Positions 1 to 12,329 of a stretch of 64,000 nucleotides of DNA are shown in pieces. Positions within the stretch are counted from its first letter, which is position 1. Every line of letters starts with the position of its first letter. Source of the stretch: Phaseolus vulgaris (taxonomy: Eukaryota > Streptophyta > Magnoliopsida > Fabales > Fabaceae); assembly GCF_000499845.2 (NCBI RefSeq), contig NC_023755.2, positions 827,732-891,731 on the forward strand. The letters run 5' to 3'. A program made the translations under genes and the position numbers. The notes under the pieces were generated by a model that did not search any database, had not been told where the DNA came from, and saw only the letters and a program-made list of their open reading frames with translations.

Positions 1-3000
1 TTCACATCATTAGAAAGCGTTGAAAACAACAATGTGTAAAAAATAGTTATAAATGAAGCAAGAAAATGAAAAGTTAAGAGTATGTTGGAGATCTCACATC
101 GATTAGAGATTAGAGCCTTTCATTGTATATAAGTGGGTGCAAACCTCATTCCTATGGGTTGGTTTTTTGGGGTTGAGTTAAGTTTAAAGGTCCACTTTGT
201 AATAGAGTAAAATAAATACAATTAAACCAAAAGTTTATTTTTTATTATAAATATTTATTCAAAGGTTTATTTAAACATAGTCTTTGTCTTTACTATTATG
301 AGTCAATGCTGCCACTAATTTTGAATGTCACTTTCTTTGGTCTCTCACGTGCGTAGAATGTTGAAGTTGCACATGAGATGTGTACACACGTGTAGGCACT
401 CTCTAATACACAATTGTTGTTTTCTTAACTCGAACAAAATAAATAAATAAAAAACATGAGTATCAATTAAGCATAAAACTTTTGGTAAAAAAAATTATTA
501 AATAGTAATCAAATTTATAGATAAAAAAATAATTAATCATTTTATTAACTAAATTAGATATTAACTTAGAAACTAAAAAGTTATTGATATTTAATGCGGT
601 TTCTATTATCAGACAAATATTATAAAATAGTTTGTGAATTGGTATCTAAATTACATACCAAAATTTTAACTACTAATCTTTTAAATTATAAATTAGTCTC
701 TAAAAGACTAATAGAGAATAATTTAGAACATAAGTAATTAGTAATTAAAACATTGGTAGCTAATAGTTATATACCAATTTAGAAACTACTTTATAAAATT
801 TTATTAATAATAGAAACTACTTTAAATATCAATAAATTTTTAGTTTATAAAATAGTTTTTAATTTAGTTAATATAATGACTAATTATTTTAGTTTCTAAA
901 ATTAATTTTTATTTAATAATTTTATTGTATTTGTTGTTAATAACTTCAAAATGTTATCTCTAGTTTGCATTAAATTAATTGAAAAAGGATGGTACTTGAT
1001 ATCCTCTAAGATATTAAGGATATAGTAAGTAATATCCATGTAACTCTTTATAGTTGTAATGATTAGAAAAGTAATAAAAGATTCTAAGAATTATTTTGTC
1101 ATATGTAACTCTTTCTATATTATATATGTAAAAATTTTACAATTTTGCAAGTAGTATAATTATAGCAATGTCCTTTCTTTATTTATTTAAAAGAGAGAAT
1201 TATGATTTTTGAGTTATACAAATAATTTTTTTTTTTATTTCTTAAATATTACAAAAATATTATTAAATAAAAATTAAATTTAAAAATAAAAAATAATTAT
1301 TTTCTATACTAACTAAAATATTATTTATATGATTTATATTAATAATAAAAAATTATAAAATTATTTATAAATTAATATTTAAATTAATTACTTAAATTTA
1401 GTTATTAATATTTTAGATTCTCTTTATTAATATTTTTTTCATGGCAATAATACATAGAAAACCGAGGTCTGATATACTATTTTGTCAGTGAAAAAGATAA
1501 GTAATTTACAGTGATGTGAAGAAAAAATGAGGTAATTTAGTTTAATAAAAAATAGTGAACTTGATTGGTAGGGGTGATTGATTTTATTAAATTACTAAAA
1601 TTTAATAAGTTAGTTTTTGTGTAATGTTAAAATTCTGTTCAAGTATCTAAAAATAGTTAGTTAGAAACTACTTGTCTTTTTATTAAATTAAAAACTATTT
1701 TATAAATTAAAAATATTTTTAATATTAAAATAATTTATTAATAATTATTAGTATTAAAATAATTTATAATAATTATTAGTATTAAAATAATTTTTATTAT
1801 TAATAAAAATTTATAAAATTATTTTTTAATATCTAATTATTAATAATAATTATATTAAAAATTATTTTATAAACTAAAAAGTTATTAGTGTTAAAATAAT
1901 TTTTATTATTAATAAAAATTTATAAAATTATTTTTAAATTAGTATCTAATTATTAGTTATCAAGATTGATTTTAGTTATTTATTACTTTATATTCTAAAT
2001 TAGATTTTTGTAAAAACTACTTTATAACTTTTATAGGTAGTTTAGATACCAATTTATAAATTATTTATAAATTTTTATTAATAATAGAAATCACTTTAGA
2101 CATAAATAATTTTTTAATTTTTAAATAATATTGAATTTAATCAATATATTGATTAATTATTTTTATCTTTAAATTTAATTATTATTGAATGTTATTTTTA
2201 TTATTTATTTTTAAAATATGATAAATGCAATTATATTAAGACTCTTTAATTGTTATTATATGAAATTACTGGCAACACAAAGTGCTTCCTTATAGCATAA
2301 TACATATAAAGAATTTTTATAGTTATATATTTTAATAAATTCATTAAATAACAACTAAAATTAAAGATAAAAAAAAATGTTTTCTATTATTAATAAAAAA
2401 TTATAAAATAATTTTTAAATTCATATCTAAATTAGTTATCATAGTTTTAGCTACTAATATTTTATATTTTAAATTGGTCTTATTTAGTCTTTTATAGGCC
2501 AATTTATAATATAAAATATTAGTAGTTAAAATCTTGGTAGTTAATTTAGATACCAATTTAAAAAATACATAATAAATTTTTATTAATAATAAAAATTACT
2601 CTAGATACCAATACTTTTTTTGTCTCTAAAATGGTTTCCAATTTAGTCCAATAATAACTAAATATTTTGATTTCTAAAATTAATTATAATTTTATGATTT
2701 TTTTGTGGTAATTTTTTAATTTTTTAAATTATTGAAAGATTTCTTAAATATTTTTATTTATTAAATTTTTATTTATCGACAAAAAAATATAATATATGTA
2801 AGAACTATTTAGATATGTTGTAATATCACACCTCCCTAATTAAAGTAAATTCCCTAAACCCTTTTGAAAAACCATTATTATTTGGTGTTGCAATGAATTG
2901 GAGATGACAATGTAAACCAACTTAGTGCCTTCCAAAACACATTGGTGTTGGGCATAACAAAAAGTGAAGTTAGGAAATACTATATGTGTATTCCCCATTA

Positions 3001-3660
3001 TTGTCACTAATCATTCTCTATTTAAACTATTGAACTTCCTACAACTACTTATATCTCACACCACTTCTTTTGCTTTAATCTTAATTATGCATTTGAGACC
3101 ACTTGTCTTGCTTTAATCTTAATTAGTATTTAGTAATTAGGTTGGTATCAATATCATATAAGAGAAAATTATTAAATAATATTTAATTTAAAAAAAAATA
3201 ATTAATCTCTAAAATAGTATTTAATTTAGTCAATATAACAATTAATTATTATTTTTTCTTTAAAACTAGTTTCTATATTTTCTAACAGTAACATGTTATA
3301 TATACTAATAAAAAATTTATTAAAAAATACATTTTATAAAAAATGTTAACATTATTTAAAGGGTTAAGATTGATTTGGAAAACATATATTTTTAAGAAGA
3401 CATTTTTTTCTGTTTTTTTAATTGAAATCAAAACAAAGTGTCATGATATATATAAACAATAAACCAATACACTCATTATAGCTTCAACTAAAGAGAGAAT
3501 ATAAAATAAAGAATCAATAAAGACTAAGTAAAAAAAGTCAAAATAAACTTAAACATATATACAAAGTAAAATAACTAAGAATTAAAAAAATTAATTTAAA
3601 AAAATATAATTATATTAATTTTTTTTAGAAGTATTGTATCTATATCTTTTATATATATAT
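1..3660. repeat. AT-rich intergenic DNA upstream of reductase A
   Basis: No gene is visible. The stretch holds one solo TRIM-type LTR (listed separately) and several old, overlapping fragments of one CACTA-MITE family at about 520-960, 1620-2200 and 2360-2720. These are recognised by alternating phrases such as TAGATACCAATTT and TTTCTAAATTGGTATCTAA in both orientations. About 3050-3180 resembles the DNA upstream of gene B (12060-12230), so it is the distal promoter of gene A. The rest is low-complexity A/T sequence. Confidence 0.7.
83..203 (+). mobile_element. Solo LTR of a TRIM-like retroelement
   Basis: It begins TGTTGGAGATCTCACATCGA and runs through the family's conserved middle (ATATAAGTGGGTGCAAACCTC) to TCCACTTTGTAATA. 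The same sequence recurs at about 4111, 12681, 23972, 27101, 28867 and 31764. The 12681 copy is followed by a tRNA-Met primer-binding site, which identifies the repeat as an LTR. Confidence 0.7.
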
Positions 3661-3667
3661 AGAATGT

Positions 3668-3675
3668 TATTTAAA
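3668..3675 (+). promoter_or_regulatory. Probable TATA box of reductase A
   Basis: TATTTAAA lies 47 bases before the start codon. It sits in a block, from GAATGTTATTTAAAGGG to the ATG, that is conserved upstream of genes B (12276) and C (21469-21462, minus strand). This conservation is the main support. Confidence 0.55.
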
Positions 3676-3721
3676 GGGTTAAGCTAAGCATTGATTTGGA
3701 AGAGAAGAGAAGAGTTGGAAA

Positions 3722-6671
3722 ATGGAGAGAAAGAATAGAATAGTTGTATTTGGAGGAAGTGGTTACATAGGCAAACATTTGGTGAAGGCAAGTATCTCTT
3801 TAGGTCATCCAACAATTGTCTACACTCGTCCTATGAGTTCACAAACTCTTCCTTCCAAGGCACAACTTTACAAGGATTTCACTTCCATGGGAGTCACACT
3901 TATACAGGTTATATATATACTTATATGTATGTATTCAATTAAAAATAAATGATTTATTTAAGTTCATGAGACGATATTTGTTTTAATAAAAAGTTAGTAA
4001 AAAGTTTTTAGGAAAAGAAGTTCTTTGTTTCTATGCAATTTTGTACCTGCGTTGAATCACTTTAAAGTGATTTTTTTTTATTGTTGATAAAAAATAGTAA
4101 TAATAATAAGTAGAGATCCTACATCTATGAGAATATTTTATTGTATATAAGTGGATGCAAACTTCATCCCATGAGTCGGTTTTATGAGATTAGGCTTAAA
4201 ATCCACTTCATAATAATACATTTAAAATATGTGGTGAAAGTGTATTGTTAATATATTTTTTCTTTGAAAAATAGATTATTATTTGATATGGTGATTTTCT
4301 AAAAGAGTGTAAAGTGCAAGCACAGGGAGAACTTGAGTATGAGCAGATTCTGGAAGTGATTAAAGAAGCTGACATTGTGATAAGTGCATTGGCATACCCT
4401 CAAGTCATGGACCAACTCAAAATTATAGATGCAATCAAAGTTGCTGGAAATATAAAGGTACATTTTCTTCATTAATCATTACAAAATCCAAATTATATAC
4501 CTCTTTCAAAATCTAATTATAATAAAATAATCTAAATATAAAGTTGAGAATTCCATTTTCAATACAAAATCTAATTAAAAGAAACACTCGTCTAAATAAA
4601 TATTTGTTTTTTAAATAAAAACTTTTATGTTAGGTATCTTTATGCAACTTAACATCTCAGTTATGCTGACATCTCAAGTAACAACAATCATTTGTCATCA
4701 CATGAAAAAAAATATTATTAAAAAAGAAAAATCAAGAAAATACAAAAATATGGAGGAACTAGACCAAAACTCATATATTAACAAAAACGATACATAGGTA
4801 GACTATATATACTTATTCATAAAGAATTCTAATAACAGACTTGATGACAACTGATAGTTGTCGTTTTGCTGTCAAATTAATATGATTCTAGCGTAGACTT
4901 GTCTAACACTAGAGAGATGATAGTATAATTGTGGACAAATGTCCCCAAGTCGTCTCCCAACGAATCCAATAGTAAAATCAGTTGATCAGGGTTTAAAATC
5001 TATCTGCAGACAATAAAAGTTAGCAATAACAATAAAGATAAAAAGGGGGTTTGAGATAGTTGTGCAGAAAATATAAAAAAAATAAAAAGCAGTTGATCCC
5101 AAGTTCTCCCACCATTGAATTCTTCACAGGTTCTCTAAAGATTAATCTTTTCTCAATCCTCCAACAGAGCTAAACCAGATTGAACATGCGCCGATCTGAT
5201 TCAACTGAAACTCACCAGTAAAGCATGTGTCGACTGGTTTAATCAATACCCACTTTGTTCCATGCGTATACTCCATGGGAATGCTTACCTCCTCTCCCTT
5301 GAATCATGCGCCCAAGAAATTAATTAGAACAATGCGAACTAACTAAGAAACCAAAGTTTAAGATAAGGAAGACTCTCAATCATGCGTTCAAGTACAACCT
5401 CTCACAAAAATAGTTTTCCAGAAGATTAGACAAGAAAAACATCTGTTATAGAGAATTAAAAATCGAAACTTTTATTGAACAAAACCTCAGAACTCAATGG
5501 GAAATTACAAAGGAATCAACCAAAAAGGTTTAGCCTTCCATGCGGAGGCAAAACAAAAGAATTACTAAGAAGAAAATAAACTAGCAAAACCCTATGAAGC
5601 TCCCTCTTTTCTCCTTGATGCTTGTGTCCTTTTATAGGCTTTTCTGCTCCAAAGATCTTGGGAAAATATTGCAGTTTAGATTTTGTAAACAGTTTTACTT
5701 TCCATAATTCTTGTATTTTTGCAGAAGATTTGCTTCCAATTCTGTTTCTGAAATCTTGTAGCTTTTATTTTCTCTTTCTTCTCCTCAGAATATTTTTTTT
5801 GTGTTTTGGTTCAAGAAGCAACTTGGACTTTTGCATATTTGGCCCATTCACAAAAGTAGATGCTTCCTCTGGATAGACAAAATTAACAATAATAATAGTT
5901 AAGGCCCAAATAAACCCAATTATAAGAATATTAATTAAAACAATGGATTTATTTATTATTATAGTCCAATAATCTATAAATAAGGCTAGTGAGTGTGAAT
6001 AAATATATGCTCATCAACAACCTATTATATCAAAGAAAAGATTCTCTATATAAATAAATTCTAAATTAGCCAACTTATCAGCACACACATTCCTTTCCTA
6101 CAAAATACGAGTAACCCTAAACCTGATTTTTCCAATAATTAAATATTTGTTTATTTGTGTATTTGACTTAGTTTTGTGCATTGGTATTGCAGAGATTTGT
6201 TCCATCAGGATTTGGAGCAGAAGAAGAAAGAACAAAGCCTCTTCCTCCATTTCAAGTTATATTGGAAAAGAAAATGAAAATTAAAAGAGAAATTGAAGCT
6301 GCTGGAATTCCTTACACTTCTATTAATGGAAATTGTTTTGCTGCATATTTTGTCAATTATTTGCTTCGTCCATATGAAGATGTGAAGAATATTGTAGTCT
6401 ATGGTAATGGTGAAGCCAAAGGTATCAAATCTCACAAATTACCTACTTAAATTATTACCATTAATACAAATATTAGATCTTTTTTTTTTTGCAATATATA
6501 TTAATTATTCACCTCAAAATCCATAAATTTATAATATTATTCATTTTCGTTTGTATTAATTAAGTTGTCTAATGGGTACATGCATTCACAAAAATGTAAT
6601 TGGTTTTGGTTTGACTTAATGTTATATTTTTTCTACTTCACTATCATCGTTTTTCTATATTTTACTCACCT

Positions 6672-6721
<50 letters not shown>

Positions 6722-8075
6722 CATATTTTTTAATATTTGTACCTTACTGATCTTTAAATGTATAACAGAGTAATGATATGTCTCTTATAAAACATTATTA
6801 CTAGTTTTTGAAAATGGACTCTCTTTTTTGTTATTAACCCATTTATAGGAAAATGTGTAGAAATTAAACAACGCGATAATAAAATGTGTGAAAATTTGAA
6901 ATTTTGATGGTAAAATGAATAGTAAAATAAAATCTTAGAAAATAATAATAAAATATGAGAAAACCCTACTTTATTTTGTTGCAAAAATATTAAAGTGGTA
7001 GCATGCAATGATACTATTCTGTATATTACTATTAGCAATATTAATTGCATGTAACTAGTAAAACAATCTTTAAATATGAATCAATTTTAAAGAAAAATAA
7101 TAATTAATTGTTATATTAATAAAATTATATATTATTTTAGAAATTAAAAAAATTATTAATATTTAAATTAATTTTTAGTTTTGATAAATAATTTTTAAAT
7201 TAGTATCTAATTTGTTATCTAAGCTTTAGTTATTAATTATTTAGATTATAAAATTAGTATTTAAAATCTTGATATCTAATTAGATACCAATTTAAAAATT
7301 ATTTATCAATAATAAAAATTAATTTAGATACTAATAATTTTTGTAGTCTCTTGTTAATATAGTAATTAATTATTTTTATTTTTAAACTCGGTTTTTAATT
7401 TTCTTGTAATGTGTGCTTTTCTTTTTATAATATAAATTTGTTTATACTCTGATTAAAATTTGTGTTGAATAGCTGTACTAAATTACGAAGAAGACATTGC
7501 TATGTTCACTATTAAAGCTGCAAATGATCCAAGAACACTCAATAGAGTGCTTATTTGTCGTCCTCCAAAGAATATCATATCACAGAATGAGTTGATATCA
7601 CTGTGGGAGCAAAAATGTGGCCATACTTTTACCAAGACTTTTCTTTTGGAGGAAGAACTAGTGAAACAATCAAAGAGTAAGAAAATTTATTAACTTTGTA
7701 TTTTACACTAACAAAAATTTTAATAAAATAAAAACTATTTTATAAATTAAAGACTAAAAAAATTTTAAAATAATATTTAATTTAGTTAATATAGTAATTT
7801 TTTTTTACTGTTAATTTTTTTTTAGATTTCTAATGATAAAGTTTTTTTTTTTTTCATATATATAATGTGCAGCTTTACCTCTTCCACACAATATTCGAGC
7901 TTCTATCCTTCACAGTATATTTGGTAGAGGGGATCTGATGAAGTTTGAGATTGGAGAAGATGAGCTTGAAGCTTCACAGTTATATCCTGATTATAACTAT
8001 ACCTCCATTGATCAACTTCTTCATATATTTAGGGTTCATCCTTTACCTCCTCCTCCATATGCTGCTTTTGAATGA
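3722..8075 (+). CDS. Eugenol/isoeugenol-synthase-like NADPH reductase, copy A
   Basis: Five exons: 3722-3907, 4326-4457, 6193-6421, 7473-7676, 7873-8075 (intron phases 0,0,1,1). They join to 954 nt, 317 aa, without stops; the family is usually about 310-320 aa. It is an NmrA-like/PIP-family reductase (PCBER, pinoresinol-lariciresinol reductase, isoflavone reductase, eugenol synthase). The N-terminal Rossmann loop GGSGYIG (residues 11-17) binds NADPH, and the family's catalytic Lys is at about residue 133 (EKKMKIKRE). The C-terminal half ([30 protein letters not shown]) resembles phenylpropene synthases most, so the likely reaction is NADPH-dependent reduction of a coniferyl ester to eugenol or isoeugenol in the cytosol. 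The usual PS(D/E)FG motif reads PSGFG. Intron 1 holds a TRIM solo LTR, intron 2 a 1.17-kb solo LTR, and intron 3 a (TA)n run. Family assignment is firm; the substrate is inferred. Confidence 0.88.
4111..4215 (+). mobile_element. TRIM solo LTR in intron 1 of copy A
   Basis: One LTR unit, from GTAGAGATCCTACATC to CCACTTCATAATAATA, sits where gene B carries LTR-PBS-LTR (12681-12912). The flanks on both sides match, so it is the same insertion reduced to one LTR. Confidence 0.65.
4852..6016. mobile_element. Solo LTR (1165 bp) in intron 2 of copy A
   Basis: The insertion starts TGATAGTTG, ends GCTCATCA (TG...CA, the LTR hallmark), and is flanked by a perfect 5-bp duplication ACAAC at 4847-4851 and 6017-6021. 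The paralogous intron of gene B at about 13537-13541 has the empty site, with one ACAAC between the same flanks. A TATA-like TTTTATAGGC at about 5631 and pyrimidine-rich DNA before it fit an LTR promoter. No internal domain or second LTR is present, so it is a product of LTR-LTR recombination. Orientation is undecided. Confidence 0.85.
6679..6715. repeat. (TA)n microsatellite in intron 3 of copy A
   Basis: About 37 bases of alternating T and A. The corresponding intron of gene B has only a short ATATATAT run near 14373, so the tract expanded after the A/B duplication or shrank in B. Confidence 0.85.
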
Positions 8076-11000
8076 ACTTGTTTTGTATTTGTATAATATA
8101 TATACATAAAGTTTAAGCTTCAAATTTCATGTAAACTATTCAAGAAATGTTGTGTAAATAAGATTTGGTCGAGTTTTTAAATCATGTAATAAAGATGGTG
8201 TTTTTATCTTTTGATCGCATGGACTTAGGCCACACCACATGGAGAATAAAGTTTTGAGATCAATTGAAGATGTTTATCTCGAATTCCACTCACAACATGT
8301 GAAACAAGGGTTAAATATAGTTTTTCTTATTGTATTATAACACGAAATTGGTTTTTGTATTTGATTTAAACTTTGGATCATCGAAATGTTTGTAGCAAGA
8401 AAACGATTGAAATGCATTCTTAATACGAGAACGATATTAAATTTTTTTTTATGTGATGAATGAAGTTCCAGTATAGATTATATTATAATATTATAACATT
8501 CACGTCAATAATAAAGTAATGTTAACCTAAACTTTCATGCTGATGTGAATAACGATTATCTAGTGTTGATATTATAATATTATAATATAATGCACGTAAA
8601 AAAAAGTTAATGTAACTTGTTGTCAAATATTTATTCCAATTGTTTTTATACTACATACACTTCAATGGTCTAAAATTTAGACTAAAAATAAAGATAAATT
8701 TTACGTTATAATACAAATACAAAAGAACATATTTAATTCATAAAACAATGGTAAGGTTCTAATAAGACTGAAACAATCAAGAGTCTGTTAAAAATACTTA
8801 ATGGTGTAGAATATAAGAAAGAACATATCAATTAGACTCTTATGATATTCGAAATGTGAAGGATATTTTATGTCCTTTATACCATATAACTCTATAGCTG
8901 TAAATTTATTCTAGATGTGTATTTTTTTTAGAGGTTAAAAGAGAATCCATTATCTGATATTCATCTTGTTCACTTACAAGTAAATTTACCCAATTCATTC
9001 ACTACAAAAATATTAAAAAAAAAAAATTATTGAATTAAATGCATTTATTTCAATGAATAATTTGTATCAAAACCATGATTAAAAAAAGAGCATGACTCTT
9101 GTCATTTTTATATTTGTTTTATTCTTGGACTTATATTTTTTTATAAAACCTATGAGACTTTGTGCCATTTTTCTTTTCTTTTTCGTAGTAACCAAGGTTA
9201 CCCAATATAAAAAGGTGAGAAAAGAAAGAAAAAATAAAATAACAATTAAATTAAGTTAGACTGATATAGGTTAAAAAAAAGTACAAAACAACAATAATGA
9301 AAACAAAAAGAAAAGTCAAAGGCAAACTAAAAAAAAGATTTTTTTAAAGTGGTTCAAAGAAAAGTTTGGAGTTAGATTACTAGTAAAGAAAAAGATACAT
9401 AGTTCACTACCTGAAACTTCTGGTATGTATAAAAATTGTGAAATAGGTTTGTTTCCTTTATTTTGGCATGTCTCTCTAACTCTTTGTTTTAGGAAGAAAG
9501 AAGTTGTGCGTTTTACAAAATGATCTTAAGTTGTTTGTCCTCCTAAGTGGAGTAAGAAGTTGGTTTACATAAGGACCATTTATCTCTTATTTTAGAATAA
9601 AGAGACTCTAAGGAGGAATTTTAGTGATTAGGAAAGCAATATCTATGGTTTTTGTTGAGATCGTGGTATATTCAGTTGATGCGTTATTTGTAAATGGGAT
9701 TTTTATAAGTTCCCCTAATTGTTGGCAGTTTATACTTAGTGGTTTGTTTATATTTTACGTTTTTCATGAGTTTGACGTGTTGCACTCTAGTTCTTGCCAA
9801 TGGTAAACTTCTTTGGATGTGCTGTTTTTTAGATAAAAGTTAGTTGAGAACTTGGAATAGGTTGGAGTGTAAGATCCTATCTTATTTTTTTATTTATTTT
9901 TGTATAAAGATTGAGTAACCCTTAAGTAATCTATATTTATTTATTTAATAGATTTTTTTATTAGAAATAAATAAATAAATAAAAATAATTATTTAAGGAA
10001 ATGTTTAATCGTATAAAAAAATGAGTTACTCCCATCTTAAAATACAAGCAAAAAAAACAGTCCTTAAACTTCATGCTTCTACACATAAGATCACAACCAC
10101 TAACCCATAAATTTTATACCAGAATAAAAAATGAATTTCATTTGGTTTAAGTCCTTCCCTTTCCAATCAAATAATTTGAATATTTTTTTTCTGAACAATA
10201 AAAAAAATAAAAAAATGGAACACTTTAGAAATGTTTCAACCCTTATATATAAGGCTAAAAACTCTACCACTTAGTAGGTCAAAAGCAAAGAACATATACC
10301 ACAACATAGCTCATAGATGCAATCTAAAATGGTCTTTTTACCATTATATTGAAAACAGAGATGGTACCAAATCTTCATCCTATATTATTTGTCTATCAAC
10401 TTAATATATGGTTGATGTTATTATTGGAATTTTATATTATATATATATATATATATATATTGCGGGACATTTTATATATCTATCAAATTTACATGAAAAT
10501 AGTTGATATGTTGAAAGGAAACAAACAATAATCACATAATGTTGCTTCTAGGACCGATTTAGTCATCGAAATTTCATTTGGTTTTTTAATTTTGGTGACT
10601 AAATTTATCTGCGACGAATTTAACGTTTCTAAATTTTGGTGACCAAATTTTTACGATCGATTTAACCATCGAAATTTCGGATGCAAATTAGCAACCACTT
10701 TATAATTCGGTCACTAAAGGATTTGTGACTAGGGTTTTCACTTCCATCTTTATTTCGTGAATACTTTGGTCATAAATGTGTTTAGCGACCGATTATAGTG
10801 ATTTTAGCGACCGAATTTGGTGCTTGCTAAAAGTGATTTTATTTTAGTGATTATATTAAAAAATGAATTTTAATTTTAATTCAACCTTACAAAACTGAAT
10901 CATAAAGTAAAATTAGTTATATACTATAAAATATATTTATTTCAAGTCATATATAAAATTTTTAACATTCTAAATTACAGAAATTTTTAAAAAAATCTAC

Positions 11001-12275
11001 AAACTCGAATTAAAATAATATTTATTACTCTAAGAATATGTTTCTAGAAACAACTTTAGAGAAGAAAAATACGAAAACATAAAAGGAATTTTCTCATGAA
11101 CTAAAATTAGTTTATTTGGTAGGAAATTAGATATATTGTCTATAAATGAATGATTTTGACTTGAGGAAATTGTTATTGTAATTTATAAAAATATAGTTTT
11201 TCTTACAACTCTCTGTGGCAAAATGTTATAAAAATAGATAAATAAATATCTTATACATTGTATACCATACCTTTTGCTAAACCCTAATCCAAATAGTTCC
11301 ATGCAAAGTGGTACCATTAATTTTGATTTCTTCTTTATTGATGTTCAGTGATTGGTTGGTATCAATGACATGTGACACAATGTACATGTTATGTACGTGA
11401 GACCCACTTCTTCTGCTTTATTTTTAACTAAAAAATTATTAAATAACAATAAATTTTAGACATAAAAAATAATTAGTTACTATATTAACTAAATTAGATA
11501 AATTAAAAAATTATTAATATCTAAAGGAGTTTCTATTATTAATACAAATTTATAAAATAGTTTCTAAATTGGTATCTAACTTTTAGATACTAATTTAGAA
11601 TCTAAAACATTGGTAGCTAAATATTAGTAATTACACTACAAGAAAATCATGAAATAGAAACCAATTTTAGAGACAAAAAATAATTAGTTGGAATAGTGAC
11701 TAAATTAGAGACCATTTTAGAGACTAAATAAATTTTTGGTAGTATTAATGCTTATTTCACCATACAATAAGTGAAGAAGAGTATATATTTATAAACATCA
11801 TTCGTCCAATATGGTCTAGTCCCCCCATATTTTTGTATTTTTTTTTTGTTAATAATATTTTTTTCATGTGATGACAAATGATTGTTGTTACTTGAGGTGT
11901 TAGCCTAGCTGAGATGTCAAGTTGCATAGTGATGCCTAATATGAAAACTTTTAAAAAAAAAAACTATTGAACTTGAAACGAGTACTTATACCTCCCCCAC
12001 ACATTAAGTGCCATATGGCACCACGTGTTATACATCCCCACACATTAAGTGCCATATGGCACCACTTGTTTTCTTAATTAATATTCAGTGGTTGATAAGT
12101 AGGTATCAATTAATGCATGTGATGATACAATACAATATTATGCATATGAGACCACTTGTTTTGCTTTATTCTTAATTGGTATTCATTGGGTTGGTATCAA
12201 TATTAATAGCATGTAAAAAAGACATATGATATATATGCTAATAAAAGAAAACATTTGATAGAAAATATAGAATGT
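8076..12275. other. Intergenic DNA between reductases A and B
   Basis: 8076-10130 is the 3' flank of gene A and is repeated downstream of gene B (15579-17590), including an AATAAA at 8188 and pyrimidine-rich DNA. Neither copy has a convincing ORF. 9600-9960 in this copy looks like decayed non-LTR retroelement sequence, but I cannot prove it. About 10300-11440 is repeated in inverted orientation at about 22380-23440, upstream of gene C. It contains a (TA)n run at about 10437-10460 and phrases such as GACCGATTTAGTCATCGAAA repeated in altered form. 11634-11750 is a truncated CACTA MITE starting CACTACAAGAAAATC. About 11775-11950 is an inverted copy of a dispersed repeat also seen in intron 2 of A and B. 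Confidence 0.7.
11995..12070. repeat. 41-bp tandem duplication in the promoter of copy B
   Basis: CCCCACACATTAAGTGCCAT starts at 11995 and again at 12036. Each unit contains the palindrome CCATATGG. Unit 1 has a perfect G-box, CACGTG at 12022-12027, and unit 2 has CACTTG at the same place. It lies about 300 bases before the start codon of gene B and is absent upstream of A. A role in bZIP/bHLH control is inferred from the G-box only. Confidence 0.75.
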
Positions 12276-12283
12276 TATTTAAA
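12276..12283 (+). promoter_or_regulatory. Probable TATA box of reductase B
   Basis: TATTTAAA lies 47 bases before the ATG, in the same context and at the same spacing as in gene A. Confidence 0.55.
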
Positions 12284-12329
12284 GGGATAAGCTAAGCATT
12301 GATTTGGAAGAGAAGAGAAGAGTTGAAAA

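Noticed and set aside
5622..5876. 84-codon reading in intron 2 of gene A
   Set aside because: It lies wholly inside the solo LTR, has no recognisable domain, and is absent from gene B.
9600..9960. Possible LINE 3' tail downstream of gene A (also near 17050-17420)
   Set aside because: Texture suggests a retroelement, but no recognisable protein motif survives in either copy, so it is not called.
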